DNA of 64,000 bases from positions 434,001 through 498,000 of the forward strand of contig CAWJTQ010000020.1 in assembly GCA_963845695.1 (NCBI GenBank). Direction: 5' to 3'. Shown here in pieces: positions 41,232 through 51,306 of the stretch. Each line of letters begins with the position of its first letter. The stretch's first letter is position 1. The translations under genes were made by a program, and so were the position numbers. The DNA comes from CAWJTV01 sp963845695 (GTDB taxonomy: Bacteria; Planctomycetota; Planctomycetia; Isosphaerales; Isosphaeraceae). Under the pieces are notes generated by a model. It did no database searches. It was given only the letters and a program-made list of their open reading frames with translations, and had not been told where the DNA came from.

Positions 41232-43925
41232 ATGGCCGCTGGCGATCCCACCGCGAACCCTCAAGACCCCGATTCATCCCGGACAGCGACCGTGCCCCGG
41301 CCCAGGCGACGCGGGCCGACATCCGGGCAGGTGCTGGTCGTCACGAGCGTGATGTTCACGTTCATCTCGTTCTGGCGGACGGCGGCAATCGTGCTGTGCG
41401 ACCTGGCGAGCACGGCGTATTACATCGGAGGCATCGTCGAGTCGCAGATCGGTCCAGCGGCGCCCTGGTTCATCCTGGCGGTCATGGGTTTCAGCTACGC
41501 GGTTCGGAGCGTCTACATCGAGAGCTGCTCGATGTTCGTTCGTGGAGGGGTGTACCGGATCGTCAAGGAGGCGATGGGGAGCAAGCTGGCCCGGCTGGCG
41601 GTCTCGGCACTGTTGTTCGATTACATCCTGACCGGCCCGATCAGCGCGGTGACCGCGGGACATTACATCATCGGCCTGCTCAACGACCTGTTCGAGCTGG
41701 GCCCGAACAGCCGATTGATGGCTCACCAGAACGGACTCTCGTCGGCGATGGCCATCGCCGTGACCCTTTATTTCTGGCGGGTCAATACCAAGGGGATCCA
41801 CGAGTCGAGCGACCGGGCGATGAAGATCATGGCGGCCACCACGATCATGGGAGTTGTCATGGTCGTTTGGTGCCTGGTGACCCTTGCCGTGCGGCCGGAG
41901 CCCGCGCACCTCCCAACGCCGACGCCCGATCTCTCCAAGAAGGTGAATGCCGAAGGCAAACCGATCCTCGACCCCTTCGGCAAGCAGGTCGATCCGCTGG
42001 GGTTCCTCGGCGAGACGTCGTTGGCCGAAGCCCTGCGGCCCGAGCGAATCGGCGAGCATTGGCTGAGCCTCATCGGCGTCATCGGCATTCTCATCTCATT
42101 CAGCCACTCGATCCTGGCGATGAGCGGCGAGGAGACTCTGGCCCAGGTCTACCGGGAGGTGGAAAGTCCGAAACTGAAGAACTTCCAGCGCGCGGCGCTG
42201 GTCGTGTTCCTTTATAGCATGCTGTTCACCTCGGCGATCAGTTTCTTCGCGGTGATGATCATCCCGGATGAGGTCCGGATGTCACGATACAGCGACAACC
42301 TGATCGGCGGTCTGGCGATGAATGTCGTCGGCCCGCAATGGGCGCGGCTGATCCTGAATGCGCTGGTCGTGGTGGTGGGCTTCCTGATCCTTTCAGGGGC
42401 CGTCAACACGGCGATCGTCGGTTCCAACGGCGTGCTGAACCGCGTCTCGGAGGACGGCGTCTTGCCCGATTGGTTCCTCCGGCCGCATCCCCGGTACGGG
42501 ACGACGTCGCGTCTGATCAACCTGGTGGTCATCTTGCAGATCATCACGATCCTGGGTAGCCGTGGGAACGTGTTGACTCTGGGTGAGGCGTATGCCTTCG
42601 GTGTCGTCTGGAGCTTCGTCTTCATGTCGATGTCGATGCTGGTACTCCGCTTCACGCGCCGGCAGCCGCGTGAGTACGAGGTGCCTCTGAATATTCGGAT
42701 CGGTCAGGTCAACTGGCCGATCGGGATGGGCCTGATCTTTCTGGTGCTGGCCCTGGCCGCCATCTGCAACCTGCTGACCAAGGAGGTGGCGACGATCACG
42801 GGCGTGGCGTTCACGGCGGGTTTCTACGTGGTCTTCTGGCTCAGCGAGCACGCACACCGCCGCCGCCGGGGCGCTGCGATGGAGCATCACGAGCATCTGG
42901 AGCAGTTCAACCAGCAGCAGACCGACCATCTCAGCGTCGAATCATTGAACCTCTCCAAGCCGTATCGCAAGCTGGTGGCGATCCGATCGCCGTACAACCT
43001 GGGTATGCTCGAGCGCTGCCTGGCCGAGACGGATCCGGAGACGACCGAGGTTGTGGTGATGACCGCGAGCGTTCTGCCGCAGGGCTCGGGCGATTTCGAG
43101 CCGGCGATCACCGAGCAGGACCGGCAGCTTCTGACGGCGGTGGTCAACCTGGCCGAGCACGCGGGCAAGCCGGTCACGCCGGTGATCGTACCGACCAATG
43201 AGCCCTTCTATGCGCTGGCCCAGACGGCCAAGACGATCGGTGCCCAGGAACTGATCATGGGGCTGTCGAACAAGTATCGCCCCGAGGACCAGCTCGACCT
43301 GGTGGCACTGTACTGGTTCAACAACTGCGGCGACAAACCGGAGCCGCTGTCGATCCGGGTGCTGGGCAAGGACCGCGACGCGCGGCTGGACATTGCCGGC
43401 GGAAGCCAGATCCCCAAGCCCGGAGCCGCCGCTGCCGAATCGGCGCACATCCTTGCCGAGCTCCGCAAGAGCTGGCATGGCGTCGAGCGCCTGCTCCTGG
43501 CCTACGATGGCAGCCCATTGAGCGCCGATTTTCTCGATACCGTCATGAGCTTCCTCGACCCGGCCATCGCCGTGACCCTGATCGACGTGGTCGAGGAAGG
43601 GGCCTCCGAGAACGGGATCGATGCCACCGAAGAGGCCAAGCAGGTCGTGGAGCGGGGGCTCGAACGCGCCCGCGAGCTGGGACGGATCGTCGAATGGCGC
43701 GTCGCCTACGGCGAGGCCGGTCCCGCGATCGTCCGAGCCGCGGTCGACGGCAAGTTCGACGCCATCTTCATGAGCCTCCGCGGCGTCTATCGTCGCGGCG
43801 ATACCACGGCCTTCGCCTCCAATACCCGCTACGTCCTCGAAAACGCCCCGTGCCGCGTCATCCTCGGCTTCGCGCCCAAGTCCATCCCCGCGCCGGCCCC
43901 CGACGGCCAGGCCAATGGATCGTGA
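41232..43925 (+). CDS. APC-family permease fused to universal-stress domains
   Basis: The product has 897 residues and is intact. Residues 30-540 are an amino-acid/polyamine/organocation permease: VLVVTSVMFTFISFWRTAA, VYIESCSMFVRGGVYRIVKE and GVIGILISFSHSILAMSGEE are typical helices with broken-helix substrate sites. Residues 575-700 and 745-885 form two universal-stress-protein-like cytosolic domains (VAIRSPYNLGMLERCLAETD, then RLLLAYDGSPLSADFLDTVM, ending NAPCRVILGF). The C-terminal USP units probably gate or sense ligand, as in other APC-USP fusions. The substrate is unknown. Confidence 0.9.
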   Translation: MAAGDPTANPQDPDSSRTATVPRPRRRGPTSGQVLVVTSVMFTFISFWRTAAIVLCDLASTAYYIGGIVESQIGPAAPWFILAVMGFSYAVRSVYIESCSMFVRGGVYRIVKEAMGSKLARLAVSALLFDYILTGPISAVTAGHYIIGLLNDLFELGPNSRLMAHQNGLSSAMAIAVTLYFWRVNTKGIHESSDRAMKIMAATTIMGVVMVVWCLVTLAVRPEPAHLPTPTPDLSKKVNAEGKPILDPFGKQVDPLGFLGETSLAEALRPERIGEHWLSLIGVIGILISFSHSILAMSGEETLAQVYREVESPKLKNFQRAALVVFLYSMLFTSAISFFAVMIIPDEVRMSRYSDNLIGGLAMNVVGPQWARLILNALVVVVGFLILSGAVNTAIVGSNGVLNRVSEDGVLPDWFLRPHPRYGTTSRLINLVVILQIITILGSRGNVLTLGEAYAFGVVWSFVFMSMSMLVLRFTRRQPREYEVPLNIRIGQVNWPIGMGLIFLVLALAAICNLLTKEVATITGVAFTAGFYVVFWLSEHAHRRRRGAAMEHHEHLEQFNQQQTDHLSVESLNLSKPYRKLVAIRSPYNLGMLERCLAETDPETTEVVVMTASVLPQGSGDFEPAITEQDRQLLTAVVNLAEHAGKPVTPVIVPTNEPFYALAQTAKTIGAQELIMGLSNKYRPEDQLDLVALYWFNNCGDKPEPLSIRVLGKDRDARLDIAGGSQIPKPGAAAAESAHILAELRKSWHGVERLLLAYDGSPLSADFLDTVMSFLDPAIAVTLIDVVEEGASENGIDATEEAKQVVERGLERARELGRIVEWRVAYGEAGPAIVRAAVDGKFDAIFMSLRGVYRRGDTTAFASNTRYVLENAPCRVILGFAPKSIPAPAPDGQANGS

Positions 43926-44241
43926 CCGGTCGTCGGCCATAGGGAGAAGAAACCAATCTGCCTGAATCCACTGCCGACTACCCACTCGATCGTTTCACGT
44001 TTGAGGAGCGCACCCTACGGCGCTCGTGTGGCCGGGCTCGATCCGAGCGAAACCGATCCAGGGCCGTGCGCCTGAGAACAGGTGAAAGAACAGGTGGGAC
44101 GGTCGAACCCTCTACTCATCGTCGTCAATATTATCAATAGATTATCTTCATATTCTTAGATCTCGTGTTCTCTATGCCGCCCACTCGGGGACCGCATCTT
44201 ACGGAGAGTGCAGTCGGTAGGCAACCTACTCGTTAGGTGCT
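43926..44241. other. Intergenic stretch, no gene
   Basis: This lies between the convergent permease and secreted-protein genes. It includes GAGCGCACCCTACGGCGCTC, an imperfect hairpin, and an AT-richer patch near 44130-44170. No terminator with a T-run was found. Confidence 0.4.
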
Positions 44242-45888
44242 CTATTCTTTGGCGGCTTGACGCGTGGCGATGGGTACATAGCCCGCCTCCAAGCCCGGCG
44301 GCGGGGTTACCACCAAGGCTGGGTCGATATCGGCCAGCGTACCGATGGTGGGGGGCGGAAGGTAGTCGCGGTCTTTCTTCCAGTTTCGGTGGAGTTTTTC
44401 CACGCGCGTTTGCAGGCGCTCCCGTTCGTGATCCGTCAAATCCGCGTTGAGGAGTGCGGGTTGGTCGGCGAATCGATACCAGTAGTACGTGACCACGCTA
44501 CCGTCACCGAGGCGCGCCCGGAACGGTCCGGCCGCGGGCCCTGGCTTCTTCCAGGAACTCTTCAGGTCATCGGGTGTGACGTAGGGCTGGGGGCGATCCT
44601 CGCGAGGTCGATGGAACTGGACCTTGGCCAATCCGGTTTCGGCCGGAACGTCTTTCGGTTGGACCACGACCCACTCCGCCTTCTTGTTCTGATCGGTCAC
44701 CAGGTGAAAGTATTCGGGGAGTGTGACCAGTGGGCCATGCTGGGAATCAGTATACGTCACCAACCGGTCGTTCCACCGATATCCGTAGGTGTGCGAATCG
44801 AGTGCCACGGGCCTGGCGAACGAGTTCCAGGCGAGCGGCACCCTCTTGTCTCGGGGGGCGTTCGGCGGATAGATCCTCCAGGTCGACCCACCTTTGCCGC
44901 TGAAGGTGTGCACGCTGGCCCCCTTGGGGTCGATCACGCCGCTGGCCGGAGATCCGCCTTCAAACCAGGCCTTGACGGCGTCCCAGAGCGCACTCTTGTT
45001 GTAGGCGGTGATGCGATGCACGACTACCGAATCCCCCTTCGCGTCTCGGGGGAAGGATGTGGGGGCGATCCGGGCGTAAGTTTCTCCCTTCGCGTCAACG
45101 GCCTGCACGCTCGGGACATATTGTGTTTCCATCTGCAAGGCTTTATTCGGACTCGATGATCGCGTATCCAGAAACATTCCGGCCAACTTCGGGTCGTTCA
45201 CCGTGGCGCGGGACCAGAAGAACGGGGTGAAGAACGCGACCGGGCCCTTGAAGTTTCGCGTGTTGAGGAACAGCGTCCAGGAGTGGTCGCCGGTCGGGAC
45301 GGTTTTCCCGGCGGTGGTGGATTTGGGGTCGGTGAGCGGAAGCGGCAGATACCCGTAGCCGACGAGTTCGCCGCAGGTCCCTTGTTTCAGATTCAGGCCA
45401 TCGGCGGGCCAAAGTAGCCAGGGGCTGAGTTGTGCCACGCCGTAGAGGCCCGTGGGATTCCCCCAGTCCCTTCCTTTGCCGGCGCCCGGGCCGTTGGCCC
45501 ATTCGCTGAAATTCAGGGCCACCCCGCCCATGATGAACTTGGGCGTTTCGGTGGCGAACCGCGTGTCACGCCACCAGCCCAGGCCACCCTCGATGTCGGA
45601 ATACAGGTCGGCGGGTTTGCGATCGCCATACTGAGCGAACATCCAGGTGCCGAACAGACCGGTTTGAAAACGATGCCCCGGGTATTCCTTCAACAAAGGC
45701 CAGGCGGCCACATACATCGAGAACCCAGCGTTATAGGACTCAGGTACTTTGTCATGTGGGACAAGCAGGTATCCAGCCATCTCTGCTTCCTGGATCCGGT
45801 CGTCGGAGCGGACCACGGGTGGCCGGAGCAAGAAGAAGACGAACGCCAAGCACGACGCGAACCAGGTCAGCGATCGATTGATTGACAT
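44242..45888 (-). CDS. Large secreted protein of unknown function
   Basis: The product has 548 residues. The signal peptide is LTWFASCLAFVFFLLRPPV followed by VRSDD. The mature part is rich in Trp, Pro and aromatics (GLGWWRDTRFATETPKFIMG, YGYLPLPLTDPKS, FFTPFFWSRATVNDPK). This suggests a beta-rich extracellular fold. No catalytic motif stands out. It is intact and stands alone between intergenic stretches. It resembles lineage-specific planctomycete secreted proteins. Confidence 0.65.
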   Translation of the reverse strand: MSINRSLTWFASCLAFVFFLLRPPVVRSDDRIQEAEMAGYLLVPHDKVPESYNAGFSMYVAAWPLLKEYPGHRFQTGLFGTWMFAQYGDRKPADLYSDIEGGLGWWRDTRFATETPKFIMGGVALNFSEWANGPGAGKGRDWGNPTGLYGVAQLSPWLLWPADGLNLKQGTCGELVGYGYLPLPLTDPKSTTAGKTVPTGDHSWTLFLNTRNFKGPVAFFTPFFWSRATVNDPKLAGMFLDTRSSSPNKALQMETQYVPSVQAVDAKGETYARIAPTSFPRDAKGDSVVVHRITAYNKSALWDAVKAWFEGGSPASGVIDPKGASVHTFSGKGGSTWRIYPPNAPRDKRVPLAWNSFARPVALDSHTYGYRWNDRLVTYTDSQHGPLVTLPEYFHLVTDQNKKAEWVVVQPKDVPAETGLAKVQFHRPREDRPQPYVTPDDLKSSWKKPGPAAGPFRARLGDGSVVTYYWYRFADQPALLNADLTDHERERLQTRVEKLHRNWKKDRDYLPPPTIGTLADIDPALVVTPPPGLEAGYVPIATRQAAKE

Positions 45889-46147
45889 CGGATAACCACC
45901 GGTAAGGGGTTTTTCGCTGGGGGAGACAGAGGTTTTCCGGCCGAGATTTCCCGGATGACCGGTGGGTCCAGCCGACCGGGGCTCGTTCCATGGTCATCCG
46001 AAGGAATTCGAACAGGCTACCGAGGTCCTGTCAAGCCGCCGCTGGTTCGGACGGCCTCGTGGCTCTGGCTCATTTCGCCGACGATGTCACGGGGCGGGAG
46101 CGTGAAGGCTAGAGCGTGTTACGAACGGCACTGGAAAAAGGGGGCGG

Positions 46148-46385
46148 CCTTGTGTGGTCTGCTCCCCGAAAACTGGTCCAGTCAAAATGGGAGTCCCTCG
46201 GTAGACTGAGTCACCTGAGGAGAAAAGGGAGACGAAAAAATTTTATATATGAGTGTAAATGTGATATAACTAATAAATAGGCTCTCACGTGCTTTAATAT
46301 ATTTATTATTTATTTAAACTTTAATGTTCTCTTTTTAATGTTCATGTCCCCTTTTCTGTTCTTAGTTCTGTCCCCTTTTCTGTTC
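46148..46385 (+). mobile_element. Possible IS remnant with AT-rich island
   Basis: TCTGCTCCCCGAAAACTGGTCC at 46159-46180 looks like a terminal repeat of an IS3-type element. GGAGAAAAGGGAGACGA follows, like the leader of such an element, but no transposase is present. From 46230 to 46340 the DNA becomes very AT-rich, in strong contrast to the GC-rich surroundings. Then the direct repeat TGTCCCCTTTTCTGTTCT occurs twice (near 46345 and 46368). This is inferred insertion debris; family assignment is tentative. Confidence 0.3.
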
Positions 46386-46394
46386 TACCCCGGG

Positions 46395-46418
46395 CCGCCG
46401 GATACAACTTTCTTCATT
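46395..46418. repeat. 24-bp block shared with the 20.8-kb palindrome
   Basis: These 24 bases are identical to 20830-20853, the right arm of the palindrome downstream of the peptide locus. Only one arm is present here. Confidence 0.7.
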
Positions 46419-47045
46419 TTCGCCCTCACGGGTAAAGCGACCTATGAGCAGCAAATGGCGGCGCTTCGAAGTGCTTCTTCCGCTCCAGTTCAATGAAGAG
46501 CGGGTTGTACCTGAACCATGGCTGGCTGAGGCCGTCCTCGGAATCGCCGATCATTTCGGTGCCGCAAGCCAAGAGCCACAGAAAGTGGACAGGCACTGAC
46601 GCCACGGCGGCATACTTTATCGCGATGACCCGAGGCGAACCCGGATCGGGCCGGCTCCGGATCGTCAGTATAGACTCGAAGATCGCTTGGTAAAGCGTTA
46701 ATCGTCCGGCATTTCTTGGAAATGAGGATTTCCGAGACGATTCTCTTGTGTCCGGGCGCTCTTCTTTGCTAGAGATGTGCTGTCCATCATCTTGAAAGTG
46801 CCGTCCCTTTCCCGATTCGGCCTGAGACAACCATGCTTCGCGCCAAGTGGTGCTTTCGCAGAAAGCCCATTTGGTTTGAGCGGACCCAATCAACCTCGTC
46901 GAGGGCCGGCAAGTTCACTTCGCGGTGCGAGGGCTTTTCGCACCTTCAGGGACAGAGGGACATCTGCACGATGCCGACGTCCATCGATGATGCGTCATGA
47001 GCTGACTTGAGATGACTCCTCGCAGAAAGGCATCAAGGTGGCCAA
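46419..47045. other. Stretch without a confident gene
   Basis: A 155-codon open frame exists on the minus strand (46426-46893) with one hydrophobic stretch, but it lacks a family, a good ribosome site and clear coding character, so it is not called. The end of the region carries the AAGGTGG site of the next gene. Confidence 0.4.
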
Positions 47046-49041
47046 ATGACCGGAATCCGAAGACTCGCGGTGCTGGCGGCTCTGGTGCTTGGCGGGATGT
47101 GTTCGCGATCGGTGGAGGCGGAGCTCCTGACCATCAGTCCCACCGGGTCAACCGGACCTGGGGGCACCATCACGTTCGCGCAGATCGGCCCGCAAGACCT
47201 GACTTCCGCCAACCTCAATACCGACTTCACGGCCTTGTCGTTCATCCCGGTGATCTTCACGGTCTCGGACACGTCGCCGATCTCAATCTATGGCAACGAC
47301 GTGAATGACACGTCAACGGTGTGGTCTGGGTTCACGGCGACGGTCGTCTCCGGGACCGCGACCTTTCAGGACCCTAACGACCCGTACAACCCGTACAGCA
47401 CCTACTCGGACATGCCGGGTTGGACGGTGTCGCTCGCGAACCAGAACACCACGGCGATCTTCTCGGGCGGGCTCGATCGCGCCCGGCGATTCCCTCGACA
47501 CGTTCCTGGGCCTGATCGTGTCGGACCCGAGTGAACCCGTCACGATCGAACTGTCCGGGACCGTCCCGGAGCCTTCGTCGCTCCTCTTGGCCGCGATCGG
47601 CGCGATGATCCTGGGCTCCGCGGCTCCGCTCCGCCGGGCCCGGAAGTGCGCGGTGATCATGGCCGCGGTCGCGGCCGTGGCGACACCCGCGGCTCGGGCC
47701 GGTGGTCCGCAAGTCGTTCAGGCATATCAAAATAACTTCACAATCAATTCGGTCGGCAAGATCCCGGCCCACCCGACACAGATGACCTTCGGCCCTTCCG
47801 GCCTGCTCTATGTGATGACCGTCAACGCGGGTGCCTACAGCTTCGTCTACGACCCGGCGACCGGGGCGCTGTCGTCGTCCGTCCAAGCCGCCCCGAATGT
47901 CAAGGGGATCGGCATCGCATTCCACGGCACCGACATGTATCTGACGTCGACGGACGGCACCATCCACAAGCTCAACGACGCGAACGGCAACGGCGTCTGG
48001 GGTGAGACGGGTGAGCTGGACGTGGCGATCGTGACCGGCATCCCCCAGGGCGATCACAACACCGATCAGCTCCAGGTCGTGGGCAACACCCTCTACGTCG
48101 GGATCGGCCGGCGCACCATCAATGGGCATTTGGGAGCCTGGACCAGCGGGAACCTGGACGACCTGGGTGGCAAGGGCTTCTTCTTCGGTGGGATCGGCCG
48201 GACCTGGGGTGACTCGGCGTACAACGGCACGATCGCGTGGATTCAAGACCTGACCACCGTCGCCAACCAGACGGGATCGGCCAACGCCTGGACCACCGAG
48301 CCCCCTGTCTTCTCGCAAGCCCTGATCCAGCACGACTCCGGGCCTTTCTCGGTGCAGGACCCGAGCAAGCTGGTCGTCCACTCCGCCGGTACGAGGAACC
48401 CGTTTGGTCTGTGCCTGGACGCGCAAGGGAACCTCTGGTTCACCAACAACTTCAATCGCACAGCGACCCTGGGCAATGGCCAGGCCGGCTTCGGCCTGCG
48501 CGGCGACCAGCTCGACTCCGATTTCAGCCGGGATGTCCAGGATCAGCTCTTCATGGCGAGCCCGGGGGCCGACTACGGCTATACCGACATCAACTGGCGC
48601 GGTGTCAATCCGATGCTCACGTCGACGAACCCCGGATATCATCGCGTGACGTCCGTCACGTTCGACAATCTCTTCAACAAGGGCCCCTACACACTCCACG
48701 ACCCCGCGAATCCCGATGGCCTTGGCCCGAGCAGTTCGGCCGACGGTTGCAACTTCTGGTACTCCGCCAACCTGCCCGCCGAGCTCATGGGCAACATCTT
48801 CATCGTACGCTACAACGGTACGATCACGGAAACGGGGGGGCTAAAGCGATCGCTGACCTATTCGGACCTCGTCGCCGTCGATGTCACGTCGGGGAAAGTC
48901 CGGCAGGTCGCCTCTGGCTTCGCCAATCCGCTCGTTGTCCTGGCCGACAACAACTCGGGCCGCCTCCTGATCGCCGATTATGGTGATCAGATGGTCTATT
49001 CGCTCCAGATTCAGTCCCCGTGCGGTCCTCCCTCGAATTAG
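47046..49041 (+). pseudogene. PEP-CTERM protein running into a beta-propeller protein
   Basis: The ATG at 47046 has AAGGTGG upstream and a signal peptide (LAVLAALVLGGMCSRSVEA). Near 47477 an extra G shifts frame, and the next frame gives SIAPGDSLDTFLGLIVSDP, then a textbook PEP-CTERM anchor (VPEPSSLLLAAIGAMILGS, then RRARK). A stop is expected here, but the frame runs on through a second signal-like segment (MAAVAAVATPAARAGG). It then enters a sorbosone/glucose-dehydrogenase-like beta-propeller (GIAFHGTDMYLTSTDGTIHK, HSAGTRNPFGLCLDAQGNLW) ending at 49041. Most likely these are two genes with the first stop lost or misread. The propeller could catalyse oxidation or bind a ligand outside the cell. 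Confidence 0.65.
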
Positions 49042-49389
49042 AGGGCAAGGTTGGGCAGGAAGCCCACTCCACGGTCACGAGTCACGTCTCGGTCGTTGGC
49101 ACGCGTCCGTGCCGAGTCGCGAGGCCATTCCCTGCGTTGAATCATTCCGTCCGGCAAAGTGAACATGGACGAGGGGTCGCGGACCCCGATCGGGCCAGAG
49201 AGCACGGCCTCGGCTTGGGTGCGGATCCGCCTCGATGCTGAGGCGTCCGCTATACCGCATCGGCGGGTCTTCCGGCAAATCCGACCGGCTGGAGACAGTC
49301 TCACCACCAGCCGCTCCCACCTTTGAATCATCTCATCCAGCGCGGATAATGCCGGAAGGTCCGATCGTGACGTCGCGCGTCCGTCCGTC
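49042..49389. other. Intergenic stretch, nothing found
   Basis: Short frames on both strands lack any family or ribosome site. No hairpin or repeat of note was seen. Confidence 0.35.
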
Positions 49390-49884
49390 GTGCCTGATGT
49401 CATCAGCATTGTCATTCATCCCGTCTCAGATGCGCCGCATGGGAGGGTAGGGTGGAACCATGCGCACGACTTTTACCTCGATCCCCGGAAGACGGCTCCT
49501 CTCGAGCCATCGGAGGGGGACGAGCGAAACCGTTCCTGGGTCTCGCCTTTCGAAGTGCCGAAAACCGTCGGGTTGTATGGCGACCCTGAACTCAGCGACG
49601 TCCGGGGAATCCGGTTTGATTACACCGGCGGCGAGACCGGAGACTCCTGGGAGCCACTCGATGACCGCGACGATCCCCCCGTGACGATCCGCCCTGGTCG
49701 GCTCACGGGAAAGGTCCTGGAAATGACGTTCGGGCGGCCGATCGCGATCGAAGATCTACCGGGTGTTGCCGAAAGACTCAAACTGAGAGCGGTCGGTTCC
49801 CGAGCACTGGCGACCCGGTTCAACTACCAGATGATCTCGGCGATCTTTCAGAACTGGTCCACCGTGGCCGATCGCATCGAATGA
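49390..49884 (+). CDS. Hypothetical protein
   Basis: The product has 164 residues from a GTG at 49390. It is polar and Asp/Glu-rich with a folded-looking pattern (RGIRFDYTGGETGDSWEPLD, LEMTFGRPIAIEDLPGVAER). The C-terminus reads RFNYQMISAIFQNWSTVADR. No family is recognised. The start is uncertain, as no strong ribosome site precedes it. Confidence 0.5.
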   Translation: MPDVISIVIHPVSDAPHGRVGWNHAHDFYLDPRKTAPLEPSEGDERNRSWVSPFEVPKTVGLYGDPELSDVRGIRFDYTGGETGDSWEPLDDRDDPPVTIRPGRLTGKVLEMTFGRPIAIEDLPGVAERLKLRAVGSRALATRFNYQMISAIFQNWSTVADRIE

Positions 49885-50294
49885 GAACGCGTCGCTGTTT
49901 GGAGACCAGAAGCCGACACTCCGGGAAGTCGGGCGAAAAAAGGCCAAAGACGGAATCCGTTCCTGGCCCCTTTGGTTCCCTCTGGGCCAAGTTGGCTCCG
50001 GTTTCCCTCGGAAGCACAAAGTTCGACCCTGCGGCTCACTGTACCAGCGCCGACGGTGATCGTAGAGTCGATCGGGGCGAAGGTCGCTCCATCGAGAGAG
50101 ACGAGCGCCGCCCCAGTCTGCCTAACCCGCAGGGTAATTTAGCGATGTCCCCTTTCGCCCCTCCCCTTTCGCCCCCACATGGGAGGCCCGGTCATGGGTC
50201 CGACTTCCCTTATCCCGGCATCGACATTAGGATGGGAAGATGAGGGGCGAAATCTCGCACCAATCGGGCCGGAGAGATTGCTCGGGGACTCGAG
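49885..50294. other. Intergenic stretch with short direct repeat
   Basis: CCCTTTCGCCCC occurs twice in succession near 50150-50175, a small tandem repeat. No gene is supported. Confidence 0.35.
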
Positions 50295-50777
50295 GTGAAC
50301 CTCAACGACTCCATCGGCAAGAGAGGAGAGAGCATCTTCACGGTCCTCATCACGCGGTGGTGCGACGGACATCCTTGGTTCATCGATACATTCCTCGGAG
50401 AGAAGCACGAGACGACCGATTTCCTGGTCGAGCTGATCGATCCGACTGCAGGGCATGCCCACTTTTATGTGCAAGTGAAAGCGACGAGAAGACGGTACAA
50501 GGGACGGGGCGCCTCTCGGAAGCTCGACATTGCCGTGTCGGAGGGAGTCGTGGTGAAGCTGAAGCAGATTCATGCCCCCGTCTATGTGGTCGGCATCGAT
50601 ATCGATCGCGTCTGCGGCTATATCTCGGCGATCACGGAGGCGTCCGCCGGCGGCATCCACGGCATCCCCGCGCGACACTCGCTGAATTGTCGAACGCTGA
50701 GGGCCCTCTGGAAAGAAGTTAACGATTATTGGAAGGCGAAGACGATTCTAGCCCGGAAGTCGAGGTTCACGGATTGA
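50295..50777 (+). CDS. DUF4365-like protein, nuclease-fold candidate
   Basis: The product has 160 residues from the GTG at 50295. It opens LNDSIGKRGESIFTVLITRW and has the pattern TTDFLVELIDPTAGHAHFYV followed by QVKATRR. A D...E...QVK series in this order is the PD-(D/E)XK-like core seen in DUF4365 proteins, which often occur in accessory or defence contexts. It forms a pair with the next gene ten bases downstream. I am confident it is coding and moderately sure of the family. Its substrate and role are unknown. Confidence 0.7.
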   Translation: MNLNDSIGKRGESIFTVLITRWCDGHPWFIDTFLGEKHETTDFLVELIDPTAGHAHFYVQVKATRRRYKGRGASRKLDIAVSEGVVVKLKQIHAPVYVVGIDIDRVCGYISAITEASAGGIHGIPARHSLNCRTLRALWKEVNDYWKAKTILARKSRFTD

Positions 50778-50787
50778 GGAGATTCCG

Positions 50788-51306
50788 ATGAGCAAAGTAC
50801 CGTCAATGCCGATCGAGCAGCGCCCACATGCGCTCGGGGTTATGATCGAGCATCGCTCGCAAGCGCTCGCGACGGTCTTCCTGACGGGCCGTAACAACGT
50901 GGAAGCGATCCCCATCCGAGACCTGGGTAATCTCAGTATGATCTGCCGAATCTTGACAGATGAATCTGACGCTGAAGAGGTTTTTGGCGTGGTTTACGCG
51001 GGTGTCTCCGGACCGATCGCGAGCGAGCGGTGGGCGGAGAAGTGGCTGTATTCGTACTACCGGGAGTCGAAGACCGTCAAGAAATACCCATTTCCCGTCC
51101 TGATCCTGCTCTTCTCGATGGAGTCTGATGAAGGGGTTTTCGCCTGGCGCATGGAGCCGGATGTCTCCGATCGAGTTCCCATCCTGATCCTGAATGAACG
51201 ATTCGCGTGTGAGAAGGCGACCAGGTCTGGTCTCGATTCCGTCCTCAAGCGCGTGCGATCCTGGTATGCGGCTTATTACGATCGAATGATTCGGATTAAG
51301 TCATGA
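50788..51306 (+). CDS. Hypothetical partner of the DUF4365-like gene
   Basis: The product has 172 residues. The ATG at 50788 has TGAGGAG upstream. It is soluble and aromatic-rich (SERWAEKWLYSYYRESKTVK, then FPVLILLFSMESDEGVFAW). No family is recognised. The ten-base gap and shared strand indicate one operon with the DUF4365-like gene, so the products may act together. Confidence 0.65.
   Translation: MSKVPSMPIEQRPHALGVMIEHRSQALATVFLTGRNNVEAIPIRDLGNLSMICRILTDESDAEEVFGVVYAGVSGPIASERWAEKWLYSYYRESKTVKKYPFPVLILLFSMESDEGVFAWRMEPDVSDRVPILILNERFACEKATRSGLDSVLKRVRSWYAAYYDRMIRIKS

Noticed and set aside
46426..46893. 155-codon minus-strand frame
   Set aside because: It has one hydrophobic stretch but no family, weak start and non-coding-like composition next to an insertion scar.
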